Shown one piece after another: positions 14,307 through 28,497 of a stretch of DNA of 64,000 nt (the stretch's first letter is position 1; each line of letters begins with the position of its first letter). The notes below the pieces were generated by a model. That model saw only the letters and a list, made by a program, of their open reading frames with translations. It made no database searches and was not told the DNA's origin. The stretch comes from Favolaschia claudopus (Eukaryota > Basidiomycota > Agaricomycetes > Agaricales > Mycenaceae), in assembly GCA_037176885.1 (NCBI GenBank), contig JAWWNJ010000015.1, positions 1,984,001-2,048,000 on the forward strand, in the 5' to 3' direction. Made by a program: the position numbers and the translations under genes.

Positions 14307-15664
14307 TCAATGACGGTCCCAGTCCCTGTCGCGATTCATGCCCATGCCCATTCCGCGTCTTCGAGGCCCACCAGGCCCGCGTTCGTTGTTGTTGCCGCTG
14401 GTCATTACAAGGTGTTTGTCCACGAGCTGCAAATAATTTAATAATGGTTAGGTACGCTGCGGTGAGGTGAATAGAATAAAGAGTCACGTCGTTCAAGATG
14501 TTGGCGGATTTTGTCAACGACGACAGGAACGCCGTGAGCTGAACATCTTCATACTCCGTCTCGAATTCTTCGCGGAAAGCGCTGTTCTCAGTGGCTGGGA
14601 GAGATGCGATCAGAGCAGACAGAGATCGCAGTGTGGCGTGGTCTTTAACCGCTTGCCCTATAAACGAGGTTCAGGTATGCTGTAGGTGGTATGTGCAGCG
14701 AAATTTACCGGCGACGACATCGGATACATATTTGACTAAGACCATGATTCGGTCGTGCAACATCTTCACAGCCGCCCGTTGTGTTTGTAAATGCGATTCC
14801 ACTGTCGTGTGCATCATTTTCAGTGAGGATACATAAAAAGAAAGAAGGGGTCGAAACGTACAGCTGGTTCCGCTCCCACCGCCCCTTGCTGTCCAGTCAA
14901 CGGCAATACGCTCAGCCTCGCCTGTCTCCACTTTGTATGGGACCTCAATGTACACCGATCGAGATTTTCTGTCTCTCAGTTCTATTGTGGGTTCGTAGGC
15001 CTTGAAGGGAAGGTTCTGAGCGTTAACATCGGAGCTTGCGACAAGGGAAATCGACGGTTGCAGGAGGAGCAGGAGTGGCGTCGAACAGTATCCGGTGAAC
15101 TGTAGAATGTCAGTCGTTGTGGGTAAATGAGATCTTTGGACTTGCCTGCTCATGCAACGCTATATGACGCGGGGTGGGTCGAGGAGCAACGGTGTACCAG
15201 CCGATGAACTCAAGCGAAGGGAAAACCTGCTTGTCTGAAGAGCGTCTGATTAGAACGACGGGCGCGAGAACCTAAAACCAAAGACTTACACTGATCGCGT
15301 CGGGATACCAAAAAGCCATGGTCAACTAGCTCACCGCCTTCCTCGACGGCAAGTTCGAATGTGTTGACGATCTCTACCTCACGGCCATTTTGTGTGCCTA
15401 ACAGAGCTCCCAAAACTGTGGCACACTTAATGGGCCTGACGGATCGAGTTTAATGACGAACAAACCGAACGGAGAGTTTGAATTGGTCTGTAGCTTTAAT
15501 CTAGTTAAATGCTCTGAGACGTTCAAGATGGGGAGAGGATGTCTGCAAGCAAGTTGTCAGGTTGAGGGTCCAATTTTGGTGGATGAAAGCAGGTACAGAG
15601 AAAGAGATAAGCCGGATGTTGTATTGGACGATGCGAGTACAACCGAAGGTTCGTCGGTGTCCAT
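14307..15664 (-). CDS. CSN6: COP9 signalosome subunit 6 (CSN6)
   Basis: Predicted 326-residue subunit of the COP9 signalosome, which removes Nedd8 from cullins. Exons 15664-15597, 15542-15466, 15415-15290, 15234-15146, 15099-14862, 14801-14709, 14657-14488 and 14426-14307. The MPN domain includes SLHPLPILNVSEH, ALLGTQNGREVEIVNTFEL, VFPSLEFIGWYT and ALHEQF. The HxH of active JAMM proteases is absent, as expected for CSN6. YEPTIEL, EVPYKVETGEAERI and the coiled C-terminal region follow, ending in a fungal-style Gly/Arg/Met tail. The fourth intron (15100-15145) has a GCAAGT donor; that GC-AG join is needed to keep HEQF intact. The gene is divergent from MCM5. Confidence 0.93.
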
Positions 15665-15846
15665 TTTCTAGAGAATTTCAAGTTACACTTCAAAGACCAC
15701 AAGTGAGTCGCCAGCCACGATGTCACGCGGTCACAGCGTCACGAACGCGTATCCGTCACACTGTGACAGACGCGTCCTCTTTCTCGTTTCCCCATCTACC
15801 GCCTCCGAGTCGTCGTAGAGCCTATCTACGAGATCCACTCACAAAA

Positions 15847-18603
<2,757 letters not shown>

Positions 18604-19095
18604 CTGCTGTTTCGTTCTATTGGCTGATGTGCGTTGTAGGGTTGGTGTCTGATTCCGATTGTATCGATCATATTTGCTGTCTGTTATGTCTATCTAGCGC
18701 TTTTGTATACCAGGTGTAAATTAATGTTACTGGCTATGTTGTCATCCGAAGTTGTGAGCATATTCAGAGCGTGTCTGCTCGCTGCCGTGGGTTCATATTC
18801 GAGTCAAAAATGTATTGCTGAGTAGGATTTTGCGCGCAACCAAGATTAGATTCCATTCAACTCGATGAAACCAGTCATTTATTGCATGTCCTGCTCAAGA
18901 AGTCAGGACTGGCTTGCGAGCATCTATAGTACTGTATACATTCTAAATGTATATAGAAAACAATGGGATTGTACCAAAATTCCCAAAATTGGGCCGTCGG
19001 CGTTGAGTCGCTCGATTTGGGACTACCATCATTAAAAACCCTGCTAGATTATTATTAATCTGTGCAGTAGTACTAAGTCAGGAAATCTTTTTCAA
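18604..19095. other. intergenic region before tRNA-Lys(UUU)
   Basis: AT-rich 3' flank of MCM5, apart from one copy of a short repeat (18988-19020). No coding region is supported. Confidence 0.45.
18988..19020 (+). repeat. copy 1 of a diverged short direct repeat
   Basis: Matches 20094-20127 in the same orientation, sharing TTGGGCC, then GGCGTTGAGTC, then CGATTTGG, with three-base differences between the blocks. The two copies flank the pair of lysine tRNA genes. They may be relics of an element or chance-preserved duplication; nothing more can be said from one window. Confidence 0.45.
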
Positions 19096-19189
19096 GCCCG
19101 CCTAGCTCAATCGGATAGAGCGTCAGACTTTTACGGAGTCTCTCCAGGCGGGAATCTGAAGGCTGCGAGTTCGACCCTCGCGGTGGGCT
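19096..19189 (+). tRNA. tRNA-Lys (anticodon UUU), with a 20-nt intron
   Basis: The acceptor stem GCCCGCC pairs with GGTGGGC, followed by discriminator T. The D arm (AGCTCAATCGGATAGAGC) and T arm (TGCGAGTTCGACCCTCGCG) are canonical. The anticodon stem TCAGA/TCTGA encloses a loop with anticodon TTT at 19130-19132. An intron of 20 nt (19134-19153) sits one base 3' of the anticodon, the standard nuclear tRNA intron site. The arms are nearly identical to the second lysine tRNA at 19708-19790, which has a different anticodon and intron. Confidence 0.93.
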
Positions 19190-19707
19190 AATAACATTTT
19201 TGTCCTATTTGTTCATTTTTTCTCTCTCTTTCTCTACTATTATGTCTGCGCCCTTGTACCGCAGTAAGTACACTACCTAAGGGCGGTGCGGGAGGTGATA
19301 AATAATGGGAGGAAAAACTGGAGGGTGTTGGAACTACCTTCCTAGAGTCATAGGAGTGTGATTTCACCGCTAGTAATGGCGGAGGCATGGGCTGATAGAG
19401 CATACAGAAACAAATTGTGTACATTAGAAAGAAGAGAAAAGACTCTGAGCATGCGGGTTACAAGGGCGGGGTGTTGGTGGGGGGAATGAATGTTGTGAAT
19501 GAGGACTCTTCTGTCCCGGCACTGTCCTGGGGGTGTCGTCAATAAAAGCCTACGCCCGTTGTCTTCCAATACGTTGAGTCCTGGGTGAACACAGCAGAGC
19601 AGGTCGAGAGGGATGGCCGCCTAAATTTCCTTGTGCCTATTAGGTCGGCGCAGTGTCTCCTCAAACCCTGTGCGTAAGGAGAGTCAAAAAAGAGCAAAAG
19701 GAAGAAT
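19190..19707. other. spacer between two facing tRNA-Lys genes
   Basis: About 520 bp with no supported gene. A run of T/C after the first tRNA could serve as its RNA polymerase III terminator. Short ORFs are present on both strands but none resembles a family. Confidence 0.4.
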
Positions 19708-19790
19708 AGCCCACCGCGAGGGTCGAACTCGCAGCCTTCAGATACCCGCCTGTAAGAGTCTGACGCTCTATCCGATTGAGCTAGGCGGGC
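19708..19790 (-). tRNA. tRNA-Lys (anticodon CUU), with a 9-nt intron
   Basis: On the minus strand the acceptor stem GCCCGCC pairs with GGTGGGC, with the same D and T arms as the lysine tRNA at 19096. The anticodon CTT is at 19756-19754 and a 9-nt intron (19752-19744) lies one base 3' of it. Together the two genes supply both lysine codons. They face each other about 520 bp apart. Confidence 0.92.
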
Positions 19791-20695
19791 GTTGAATTAT
19801 TAATAAATACGAAGGAATAAATCTACCTCCGAGATAATGGTAAGGACAGCAGAATCCCACAAGTAAACCCACTGAACTCATTGAAGACAGAAATGCGGTG
19901 ATGATATCAAAGTGTTTTTTTCCGAAGGGCTGCACAGATGGGCTCCAGATGCCTGCAGCCAAGAAACTTTGTAAACTTCCAACTGCTGACTAGGGAACAA
20001 CCACAGACATGCAAGAGCTCAAAAAGCGTATTCCTCTGGTACATCCTGCCGGTGTGCGGAGAAAGACGTGGATGGCTAGGACGAAGATTTCCAATTTGGG
20101 CCAATGGCGTTGAGTCACCCGATTTGGTCAAATATCTGATGGAGACGAAAGCAAGCAAGCACTGGTAACCGCACGGTTCGGGGTAGCCTTCAATCCACTG
20201 TCCGGATGTACTTTAAATAAATGCACACACAGCTGCGACCTTCTTCCACGATTCCTTTCGCATAAACAGGCAGAGACCAGCCAATATGGACCCACAGAGT
20301 TAGAGAGGACGCAGTGAGGCAGACAAAGCCCCAATGCTGAATCGAAATGTCGACCCCAAAACCAAAGTGTATTGCATGCATTGCGGTTCACAGCAGGTCA
20401 AGTGAGACGTATTCGAACACGACGCGGCCACGCAACCCAAAGTACTAACGTGTCTCAAGGAGAATTCGCGAGAAAAATCATCACAAGAAACAGAAAGAGG
20501 AGGGAACAGCGGGCAACCGTAGACATTGAGAGCAACTCGAAGTGGAAGCGATTGACAAGGACCAACGGTCAGCACTGAGCGCTTCTTGAAGAGTGGGAAA
20601 GGATCTGTGATGGGTGATGGATGCGCAGTGAGCAAGGCTGTGCGTCGTTGGCTCTCTTGACCTCAACTTCCACTACCTCTCATTAACCCACCAAC
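19791..20695. other. intergenic region upstream of the C2H2 gene
   Basis: About 900 bp between tRNA-Lys(CUU) and the zinc-finger gene. It holds the second short-repeat copy and presumably the promoter of the downstream gene. No ORF of convincing protein character is seen on either strand. Confidence 0.4.
20094..20127 (+). repeat. copy 2 of the diverged short direct repeat
   Basis: Second copy of the element seen at 18988-19020, same orientation, on the far side of the tRNA pair. Similarity fades outside this core. Confidence 0.45.
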
Positions 20696-21819
20696 ATGTC
20701 GACCTCGCAGGGCACGCAGTATCCTCCCGGCACGATCTTTGACGAGTTCACGGCGGATTACAACAAGACGCTAGAGGGCTTTGCGTCATTTCAGAGCCCC
20801 TCTGACATCCTTGCACCTCATCCAGATCTTTTCGAGCTTGAACTAGATACCAGTCTTGCCGGATTCGATGATGACCAACTCCAACTCCTCACAATCGACT
20901 CCCATGATGCCTACTCGTTTTTCAGGACAGACACGCCCACAAGGGGCCCTCCCTCCAACATTACCGCCTCTTCTGAGTCTGCTTATGATTCCCTCTCGTC
21001 CTATTCCGAGTCCTTCTATAACTACCCCCACTCGCCTCAGCCTCCCTCCAACTACTCTTTCCCCCTTGACTTGGAAATGGACTTCCAGCGAATTCGGGTA
21101 GATGCTGCGACATCAGAATACGCCGCAGCGCAGGCAAGCTCTGATGCCGCAGCTGCGGACCGTATATCTTTTGGCACCAACGCGGCGCCTGACACGGCCC
21201 GCAGCACCAAATCATATACAAAAGCTTACAATTCGAGGACTACTTATTCAGATTACGGTCCCTCGACTCGTCGTCCCAGCGTTCCAGTTGACTTATACAG
21301 TCAACTCAATTTCAATCCCCAAACGCTCGCCGGTCCTACTGTGTCCCCCTCCCATATATCTACTCAGCTGCCCACCATACCGGCTGGTCAAATGGCACAG
21401 GTTCCGGAGGAAGAAGATTACAAGGGTGGCGATGCCCGTAAGAAATATAGATGCTCAGCATGTCCTAGAGGTATAACTGTTTGCGGGTCAGCCCCTCGCT
21501 TCCTTGCTCACAATCTTTTGCAGCGTTTGCCAGAGCTTACAACCTAAAGACTCACATGGCCACGCACGACCCCAACAGACTCAAACCCCATGTTTGTCCT
21601 CACCGCTCATGCGGACGCTCCTTCAGTCGCAAGCACGATCTTGGTCGTCATCTCATCAGCATCCATCGCGATGAATCGCAGCGCGAAGACTCCGTGTGCT
21701 CTTCCCACCACTCGGCGGGGTCCAAGAAGTCTATTGGCGTCGAGCAAGGCGCCCGTCGATGGTGTGACCGCTGCGGAAAAGGTCTCATCGGCAATGCAGT
21801 CGACTGCGATTGCACCTGA
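20696..21819 (+). CDS. C2H2 zinc-finger protein, probable transcription factor
   Basis: Predicted 356 residues, exons 20696-21470 and 21524-21819. The first 250 residues are Ser/Pro/Asp/Tyr-rich and low in complexity, like a fungal activation or regulatory region. Two adjacent fingers follow: CSACPRAFARAYNLKTHMATH (C-x2-C-x12-H-x3-H), whose centre is split by the single intron, and CPHRSCGRSFSRKHDLGRHLIS with its final His (C-x4-C-x12-H-x4-H). A Cys cluster WCDRCGKG...CDC near the end may bind another zinc. The finger pair resembles fungal Crz1/Azf1-like factors, but I cannot assign an orthologue. A nuclear DNA-binding role is inferred from the fingers. Confidence 0.87.
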
Positions 21820-22488
21820 GTAAAAATCATCAACTTCTTCCTGTCATATTTCGTGTGAGGTCTCGTTCAGAACGCGTCCCGCAGCTCGCTGACTCTTACG
21901 CAGGCTTACGTCACCACTACCAGCCGGTTCCGCAGTTATCTGGTCGCTTGCGCTTTTTTGCCCAACCCAGAATCTGTGTCCCTTCCTGCGTCATTCTTGT
22001 GTCACGTATCGTACCGCCCTGACTTGTGTGCTTGGCCCCGCGACGAACGTGATCCTGATATGAATTTCTCTTTATTTTCGCGCAACCATCTCGCTTGCGC
22101 GATAACGCTTTCTTATTCTTTTTATGTCTTATGTTCCACACGTCTGCTATCGTCTTTTCTACTTATCCTACTTGTTTTGATACTCGATCGGGCTGGAGAA
22201 CTTTTAATACCGTCAACGCGAAGGAAATAGCGAAACTTGTACAATGTATTGTCCTATGTATGCGAAATTAATTTCTGCGGGTTACAGTGTTGGGTGACCG
22301 TCAACGGGCTCTTCCTCGGGTATTATAACAATTCTATGTCTTGAAGCTCCCAGTGTAATACCCGAAGAGGAACGAAACCCCAAGGACCTTCCATTTTGGG
22401 AAGGTTCCGGGACCGCCCAAATATGAGTGGCAGCGTCACACGGTGTGACAAATCCGACTTGGACATACACTTTGCATACACTTTCGGA
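21820..22488. other. intergenic region between the C2H2 and MED6 genes
   Basis: Contains the 3' flank of the zinc-finger gene and the promoter side of MED6. The T-rich part around 22060-22200 looks like untranslated sequence. No coding region is supported. Confidence 0.4.
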
Positions 22489-23673
22489 ATGGATGATCTG
22501 CATCCTCCAGACGACTACAGCCACCGGTTTTTCATTTGGCATGAGTGGATTCAGGTGATTCATCGTCCGACTCTCTTCCAAACCGACCAATGCGACAGGC
22601 CAACGGACCACTCACAGCCGAGAATGTGTTCGACTACTTCGCGACATCTATGTTCTACGACAAACAGAGTAACAATCAAGTCTTGCGCATGCAGACTATG
22701 CATACTGGGACAGCAATTGCGAATGAGGCTGAGGAACTGAGGCAGGACTCGAGCCGTTGAACAAGACTTCTGGTACTAAACGCAACACTAGACGATTCAC
22801 TGGGGTTGAATTTGCTGTCGTGCATTCCCTGCCACCGTCCATGTTCATCATTCATAAGCGTGAACGCCTTTCGCCTGATGAAGGTATCACAATCTAGCTG
22901 TTGGTTCCCGTGTCAACTCTCTCAAATTCCCTCAAGTGCGCCCCTTGGCCGCTTATTTTATCATGAACAACAGAATCTATCAGTCACCGGATGTTTATAC
23001 AGTTCTATCCAACCGCCTGGTGTGATGTATTTTCCCTGTAACAGCGAAAGAATCTAACCCTTCTGGCCAGTTAACCTCTGTCTCTTCACTCCAGGCCTCG
23101 CTTGATATTCTGCGCAATCGGCGGCCTGATTACATCCCCAGAACAGGATTTGTATGGCCCATCGTCGACCCTGCGGTTCAATCAGACGACCTCAAAAAGA
23201 AAGTCTCGGGTGAAGAAAGCGCAGCAACAACAACAACCAACGAAAGCCGAAGTGTGTCCGAAGCTCCCGAAATAAGCAAACCAAAAATCCCCCCACGGTA
23301 GTCCTTCGTTTCCGATCTTCACGAACTTCCCTGAACACGTTGTCAAGATTGCAAAATAGTTTACTCCTCACGAACGCCATGCGCGCAACCGCTTTACACC
23401 TGCAATCAAAAACGGTTCTTCCGACCAGTCTTGCGGAGCCCAATGTCGAAACTATACCCGAGACTCCGCTTTCTCAAGGCGTAAGAAATTCTGCCACACC
23501 TGCGCCTGCGCCCGCAGCCAAAACTCCTGTCGTTCGTCAAGTGTCGCAAGAACCACCTTCGCGGGCGTTGCCCGGCGCGGGGAAGAAGAAGCGGAAAAGT
23601 ATGCTGCGCATTCTTTCGCCCAAACCACTATTGACTGCGCACCACAGGAACTCTTGTTGCGCCGACGTCTTAG
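22489..23673 (+). CDS. MED6: Mediator complex subunit 6 (MED6)
   Basis: Predicted 295-residue head-module subunit of Mediator, which links activators to RNA polymerase II. Exons 22489-22554, 22599-22741, 22792-22883, 22937-23019, 23071-23297, 23348-23598 and 23648-23673. Conserved blocks are HRFFIWHEWIQ, NVFDYFATSMFYD, RFTGVEFAVVHS and AAYFIMNNRIYQSPD. The tail is Ala/Pro-rich and ends KKKRKRTLVAPTS after a last intron of 49 nt. Intron 2 (22742-22791) begins GCAGGA; the GC-AG reading is required because the only nearby GT donor breaks the frame, and a TACTAAA branch-site lies at the right distance. The upstream in-frame Met near 22424 is rejected because orthologues begin at the MDDLHPPDDYS region. 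Confidence 0.93.
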
Positions 23674-23989
23674 TTTCATCGTATCATTATGTGTACCGAT
23701 AGTGCCATGCTGCGCAGCGTTAATCATAGCGATTGTCTGATCTATCAGAAAATCATACATAGCACATATCTACTGGACCCACAACTGTGTTGCCCTGCCC
23801 TGCCGCGGCGTGGAACTAGAGTGGAAACTTCCGGGGATACAATGAATACATAGGAGTCAGACGCGGTGACATTGACACTGACAGTGCATGAATCGTCTTG
23901 CAACTGCCACATTGGAGTCCCTGACTCGAACGCCTGTTTATCTCAACAATCTGAAGCCAGCGCTGACAAGTCGCTTCTTATCCACCCAA
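23674..23989. other. MED6-LRR intergenic region
   Basis: About 315 bp between two same-strand genes. Nothing beyond untranslated and promoter sequence is visible. Confidence 0.4.
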
Positions 23990-25881
23990 ATGGCTTCCCC
24001 CATAGTCGACTTCTCTCAATATGTCCGTGCGCACCTTGGCAAACACTGATCATTCATTTGACAAAAAATTATCAAGGACATTGTTCTAATGTATGCTCGT
24101 AGCGTACTTCGGCAGCGTAAGGAACAGCGTAGGGAGCTCGGGTTGCTTCGTCAGCGCCAGCGGAAAGAGTTCGATTTGATACTCCAGCAACCCCACAAAA
24201 ACGATGCTATAGCTTCTGAGACTCAAGTTCGCAATAGCCGTGTTCTCAGCCAGGGACTAAAAAAACCATCTTCAGGGCGAATGGCTTGGCCAGGAAGGCG
24301 ATCCGGTCTCGTTGGATGGTCCAATGGCCCTCCCCATGCCTGTGGAGATTGGGTCTGACCATGATTTCAAGGTAATACATTCAGTCCCAAGTGCATTGCG
24401 CGCGTTGACAATCTGCTGTTTTCGAATAAGGACGTCTTCCAATTTCTTCAATCAAACCTGGATCCGAAAGACGTTCTTGCGGCTGAAAATCAGAGTATGC
24501 GCGACGAACTCACCTCCACCCTTGGTATGAAACCTGGACACGAAATTAAATGGAATACGCCCATGGTCGAGTTCAAACGTGGCGTCATATATGATGACGG
24601 AAGGCTAGATCTGTGCAAGATGGTAGTTGGCCCAACTCATATTGAAAAGCTTCTCGATGCACTCGAGAAAAATACGGTAATAACCAGATTTCTTCTTGGT
24701 AACAACGGTGAGGTCATGTATATTTTCCTGTGATTTCCTACTCTAAACCATCGCTTTGCTTGCCGCTGAAAGTCATGTCCACTACGGGCGCTCGTCGCAT
24801 CGCCCGTTTCATCGAGGATCACCCTAATCGCATTGATACCTGGTGAGGACCACCCCAACCACTAAAACCTGGTAAAAGTGTTAACTGAAAGTGGCCTTCG
24901 AGGTATATCGCTGGAAACCATGTACGCGCTCCTGGCTTCCAATTGCTCGTCGATGCGATGGTAAACAGTCCACGTATCACGAACATTTGGTTGAAGCGCA
25001 ATCCTTTAACACCCGCCTCTGTTAACAACGTCATTCGTCTCATCACCCAAACACCCAACTTGCGTACACTTGACTTGGAGAATACTGAACTTGGGGATAG
25101 TGGGGTGGCTACAATCATGAACGAGATCACCGGCCGGGATCTTCCAATGCGGAATATCTATCTAAATGCCAACGGCATTGGAGAGAGGGCCAGCATCGCA
25201 ATTGCTGGGTATTTGGCGCATCCCAATTGCAAATTAGAATCCCTCTATCTTGGCTCGAATCCTGTTGGGGATGCAGGAGTCTTACCAATGGCGAAGGCCC
25301 TGGAATCCAATACCAGCCTGCTTCGCCTGAGTATGACCTCGACTGGATTAACATCCAAAGGTGTTTCCGCCCTGTGCTCTGCGCTCTCCACACATCCGCG
25401 TATCATGTTCCTCGACTTGTCTCATTCGCAGACCACCCGCGTCCATCGACAACGCTTCAACCATATGGCTGACATTGCTATCCCAGCGATTATATCACTG
25501 ATGAAGAACCCGACGATGCGTCACCTCAACCTGGGCCGGACAAGCTTCTCTGCTGAGGGACTGGAGACAATCAAGGTCACCGTTGCGGAATCCAACCTCT
25601 GTGAATATCACGCATTCCGCAAGTTGGATCGGGGGGAGGCAATGAGCTGTCCATTGGCGACGCGACGAGCGTTGGAGAACAATGTCAAACGATTCTACCC
25701 CGCAGAGGGGAGCTATGATCATTTCTCAAACAGTCTTGCCGCTCGATTCCTTTACAGTCCGGAGGACGTACGACTCATCGACAGCGTATACCGAACGCGA
25801 GACAAACGCGGCGATAAAGAGATAGTGCAATTCTGGGAAGAAGGTGATCCAGTCTGGCAACTAGTGGACAACGATGTTTAA
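23990..25881 (+). CDS. leucine-rich-repeat protein (RNase-inhibitor type)
   Basis: Predicted 537 residues. Exons 23990-24022, 24077-24226, 24276-24341, 24392-24707, 24773-24842 and 24903-25881. An Arg/Gln/Lys-rich helix (about residues 15-45) is followed by a linker and then at least seven RNase-inhibitor-like repeats of about 28 residues, for example NLRTLDLENTELGDSGV, LESLYLGSNPVGDAGV and LLRLSMTSTGLTSKGV. The C-terminus carries a non-repeat capping region with YSPEDVRLIDSVYRTRD. Such repeats usually bind other proteins. I do not recognise the orthologue and no catalytic domain is seen. The first three introns are less certain than the rest; they were chosen because each is 49-54 nt and keeps one frame. 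Confidence 0.78.
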
Positions 25882-26030
25882 CTCAGGCTGTGTCGATAAT
25901 TTATCCCCACTCATAACAATCTCCAATGTATAATTATTCACAACGACAAAAATGTAAATTAACCTGCTCACCATCTCTCTTTCATTGTGCTCAACAAATC
26001 ATTGAGAAGAGGTCCTCAGAGTATCTGAAA

Positions 26031-26826
26031 TCACATTGCCCTGCCACCAGTTATTTTTCCTGTTAGCCATCCAAGGGGCGTCTTAAGGTTGCCCCCTCGA
26101 GAACCTGCACCACCAACTCCAGTGCCCAGGGACAAGGGATTTGCCGAAGCAAACGACTCCTTTCGTAATTTGGCGGCAAGTTGTACTGAGATATGTTCAG
26201 AGAATTGACCAGAAAAAACAAATAGCGAGCGTACCTGAATTGTCAATTTCCTCAACGTTGGTTTCGAGAACCAATCCACCCTGTATGATTTCCGCAAGTA
26301 TATGGTGAACCTCGAGTAGCAAACAGTAAAATTCTTCCTCTAGATCGGGCTCGTGACCCTTACCTCGTCGAACTGGAACACAAGGTCTAGTTCGCAAACG
26401 TTCTCGAACGCCCGATCCAGCGATTCGACGAATACCTGCCACCCCGGTTGGTTATCGAAAGTCGCAAGCTGTCTGATCAAACCTGGATAAGATCCAAAAT
26501 ACCCAATTCGCTTTCTGCCCCGTCAACCACGAAAACGAAATAGAGCGTTGCATAACAGCGGTAAACCACTCTCCAGCGTTCATCGGCTTCGCCTTTGGGT
26601 CCGAGGAACGCTTCGAGCTCTGGAGCATCCAAGAAATTACATAGCGTGGCTGGACGAGAACATATGAGGGAGAAGATCTTTGGGATGAGGGTTTGAGATG
26701 ATTGGTGAAGCGGCGTGTAGAATTTAGTCAGGCGAGCGACACCAGAGGTGTTGACTGAAAGTGGCGTTTGAGGTGCGCCGAGAGACAAAAGGCAAGCACA
26801 TTACAGATGAGCACAGCGTGAATCAT
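26031..26826 (-). CDS. APS3: AP-3 complex subunit sigma
   Basis: Predicted 198-residue small subunit of the AP-3 adaptor, which sorts cargo from the Golgi or endosome to the vacuole. Exons 26826-26805, 26754-26483, 26435-26364, 26310-26235 and 26185-26031. The start MIHAVLIFNTSGVARLTKFY, then YRCYATLYFVF, SELGILDLIQVFVESLD, FENVCELDL and HHILAEIIQGG are the clathrin-adaptor small-chain signature and fit AP-3 better than AP-1 or AP-2. Compared with the animal protein there is a short insert after CNFLDAP and a Gly-rich C-terminal extension of about 40 residues, common in fungi. The first intron splits the codon for Phe in VLIFN. Confidence 0.93.
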
Positions 26827-27070
26827 GTGTCTGGTTGCGGACAGTTGGTATTAATGGAATGCGTCCAGTCGAGAAACGGAATGCAGTGGTTGCCACTGGT
26901 CGAAAGTAAGTCCGGATTCGGAAATGACGTTGTGCAACTTTGATGCCGCGGCCAACTACACGGCTTATCCTCAATACTGTACCCTCAATGTTCATCTCGG
27001 TTATTTCTGAGCTCATAAAATACATTTGGATAGAACTAAGTACTCCCAGTCAATGTATACGCCCAGATGT

Positions 27071-28145
27071 TCAATCGTCAAACCCAGGATCGCCGTCATC
27101 CGGTAGTTGGTCTAGTCTTCGCGGTACCCGTCTACACTTATATGCGAGCATATCCACTGCTGCTTTGAATGCCTTGGAGCATGTCGCGCAGCTCTGGAAA
27201 ATATATACGAGACTCTCCATTTCGCCCGCTACATCGGTATCTGGGGTTTCTTTAGTAAGTAACGAGTTCAACTCGAGCACAAACTCACTTGTTTCTATTT
27301 TCCGAGCTAGAATCAGACGTGTTCGTTCCCATATGGCGGCGGCGCTCGTGCTGTGGGTCGGGCACATTCCATATCCTGGTTGAAGGAGGAAAAAATGAGG
27401 TGTGCGTTTAAGATAGTGTGTCGAGTACCATACCATGCGGGAACAAGTCTTCCCGCAATAGGATATTTTGCAATGCTTTCACTCGGAACGCTTGTAGACG
27501 GAGGACATTATGATAATCTTCGACTGTGGGCACCACCTTGACTTCCTCAGATGAATACCAAGCCAACGGGAGAATATGTTGACTCGACTCGGCCACGACT
27601 GAAGGCATGTCGCCAAAGCTAAGACTGAGTCCATAGACTGTAAGTCCGTCGATCGGGGCGTGGGCGAGGAGATGTGCCCGAAGAGATTCCAGCGTGGGCC
27701 CGGACAACGCATATTTGTCGGCAAGTTGGAGGAGCAGCCGCAGCACAGGTAGCGGAATAGCGGTCGATACATCATACCGAACGGGAAGTTGCGTCGTGAA
27801 TTTCTCAGCGTTTGGTTCGCGCTTGTATTCCACAGGTGGGTCCGGAGGGTCGTGGAGGAGCCGCAGGAGTACAGACAGCGAGCTCTCCGGCTCGTGGAGA
27901 TCTAGAAGCTGTTGAGCTTCATCGTCCCCGGCGGCGGAGTCGCAGCACGAGAACATATCGTCTGCAGCCAAACCATAACTTGAGTAGAGCGCAAAACTTC
28001 CGAGGGAATCCATACGGAAAACATGGGAGCCCTTTTCTAACTTGGCTCGATTCACAGCGAAAGTGGAGCCGTCGTACCCAGAACGAACCATAAAGTCAGC
28101 ACCATCGAAGTTCTGGGTGGAAGCCCTAGACGCTCTAACAGGCAT
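27071..28145 (-). CDS. BTB/POZ-domain-like protein
   Basis: Predicted 338 residues, exons 28145-27434 and 27375-27071. The N-terminal region (FDGADFMVRSGYDGSTFAVNRAKLEKGSHVF) has the form of fungal BTB domains, in which a short strand pair precedes a helix bundle. LLRLLHDPPDPP and LRLLLQLADKYALS are typical of the large basidiomycete BTB family. The rest is helical with no enzyme motif. BTB domains mediate dimerisation or cullin-3 binding; which applies here is unknown. The 244-bp gap to AP-3 sigma holds no supported gene. Confidence 0.75.
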
Positions 28146-28497
28146 TGATTGCTAGATATCGTGAACGCTGACCCTCTACAGGAATATAAAGCTGTTCAAT
28201 CCGCAGCAACGTTGGCAGTCGACGTGGACACTGAGTATACTGACACGATGTAGACGTGGTCGCTTGACGCAGGCATAGCACAGGGGCGGCGGAACCGAAA
28301 TCTACTTATGTTGTGCATAGATAGTGAGAAGAAACAGTATAGCCGTAATTCGTGGCAGAAACATGAGGGGGGACAAATGCAGGAGGTAGAGCACCAGGGT
28401 AGACATGGATGGAGTGCAGAGCAGCTAGACAGGAAACATGAAAGGGACTGGTATCATCAAACAAGGAATCTAAAGAGAAAGAGAAAGTCCCGAAACC
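28146..28497. other. intergenic region between the BTB and Ras genes
   Basis: Promoter side of the BTB gene and 3' flank of the Ras gene, both on the minus strand. The part 28300-28500 is purine-rich on the plus strand. No gene is supported. Confidence 0.4.

Noticed and set aside
19242..19263. An ATG followed by MSAPLYR and a GTAAGT donor, like the first exon of a small mitochondrial complex III subunit
   Set aside because: No downstream exon in the next 450 bp carries the conserved helix or C-terminal motif of that family, so the resemblance is probably chance.
24362..24391. Short intron starting at GTAATA in the LRR gene
   Set aside because: It would be only about 20 nt. A 50-nt intron from 24342 with the same acceptor keeps the frame.
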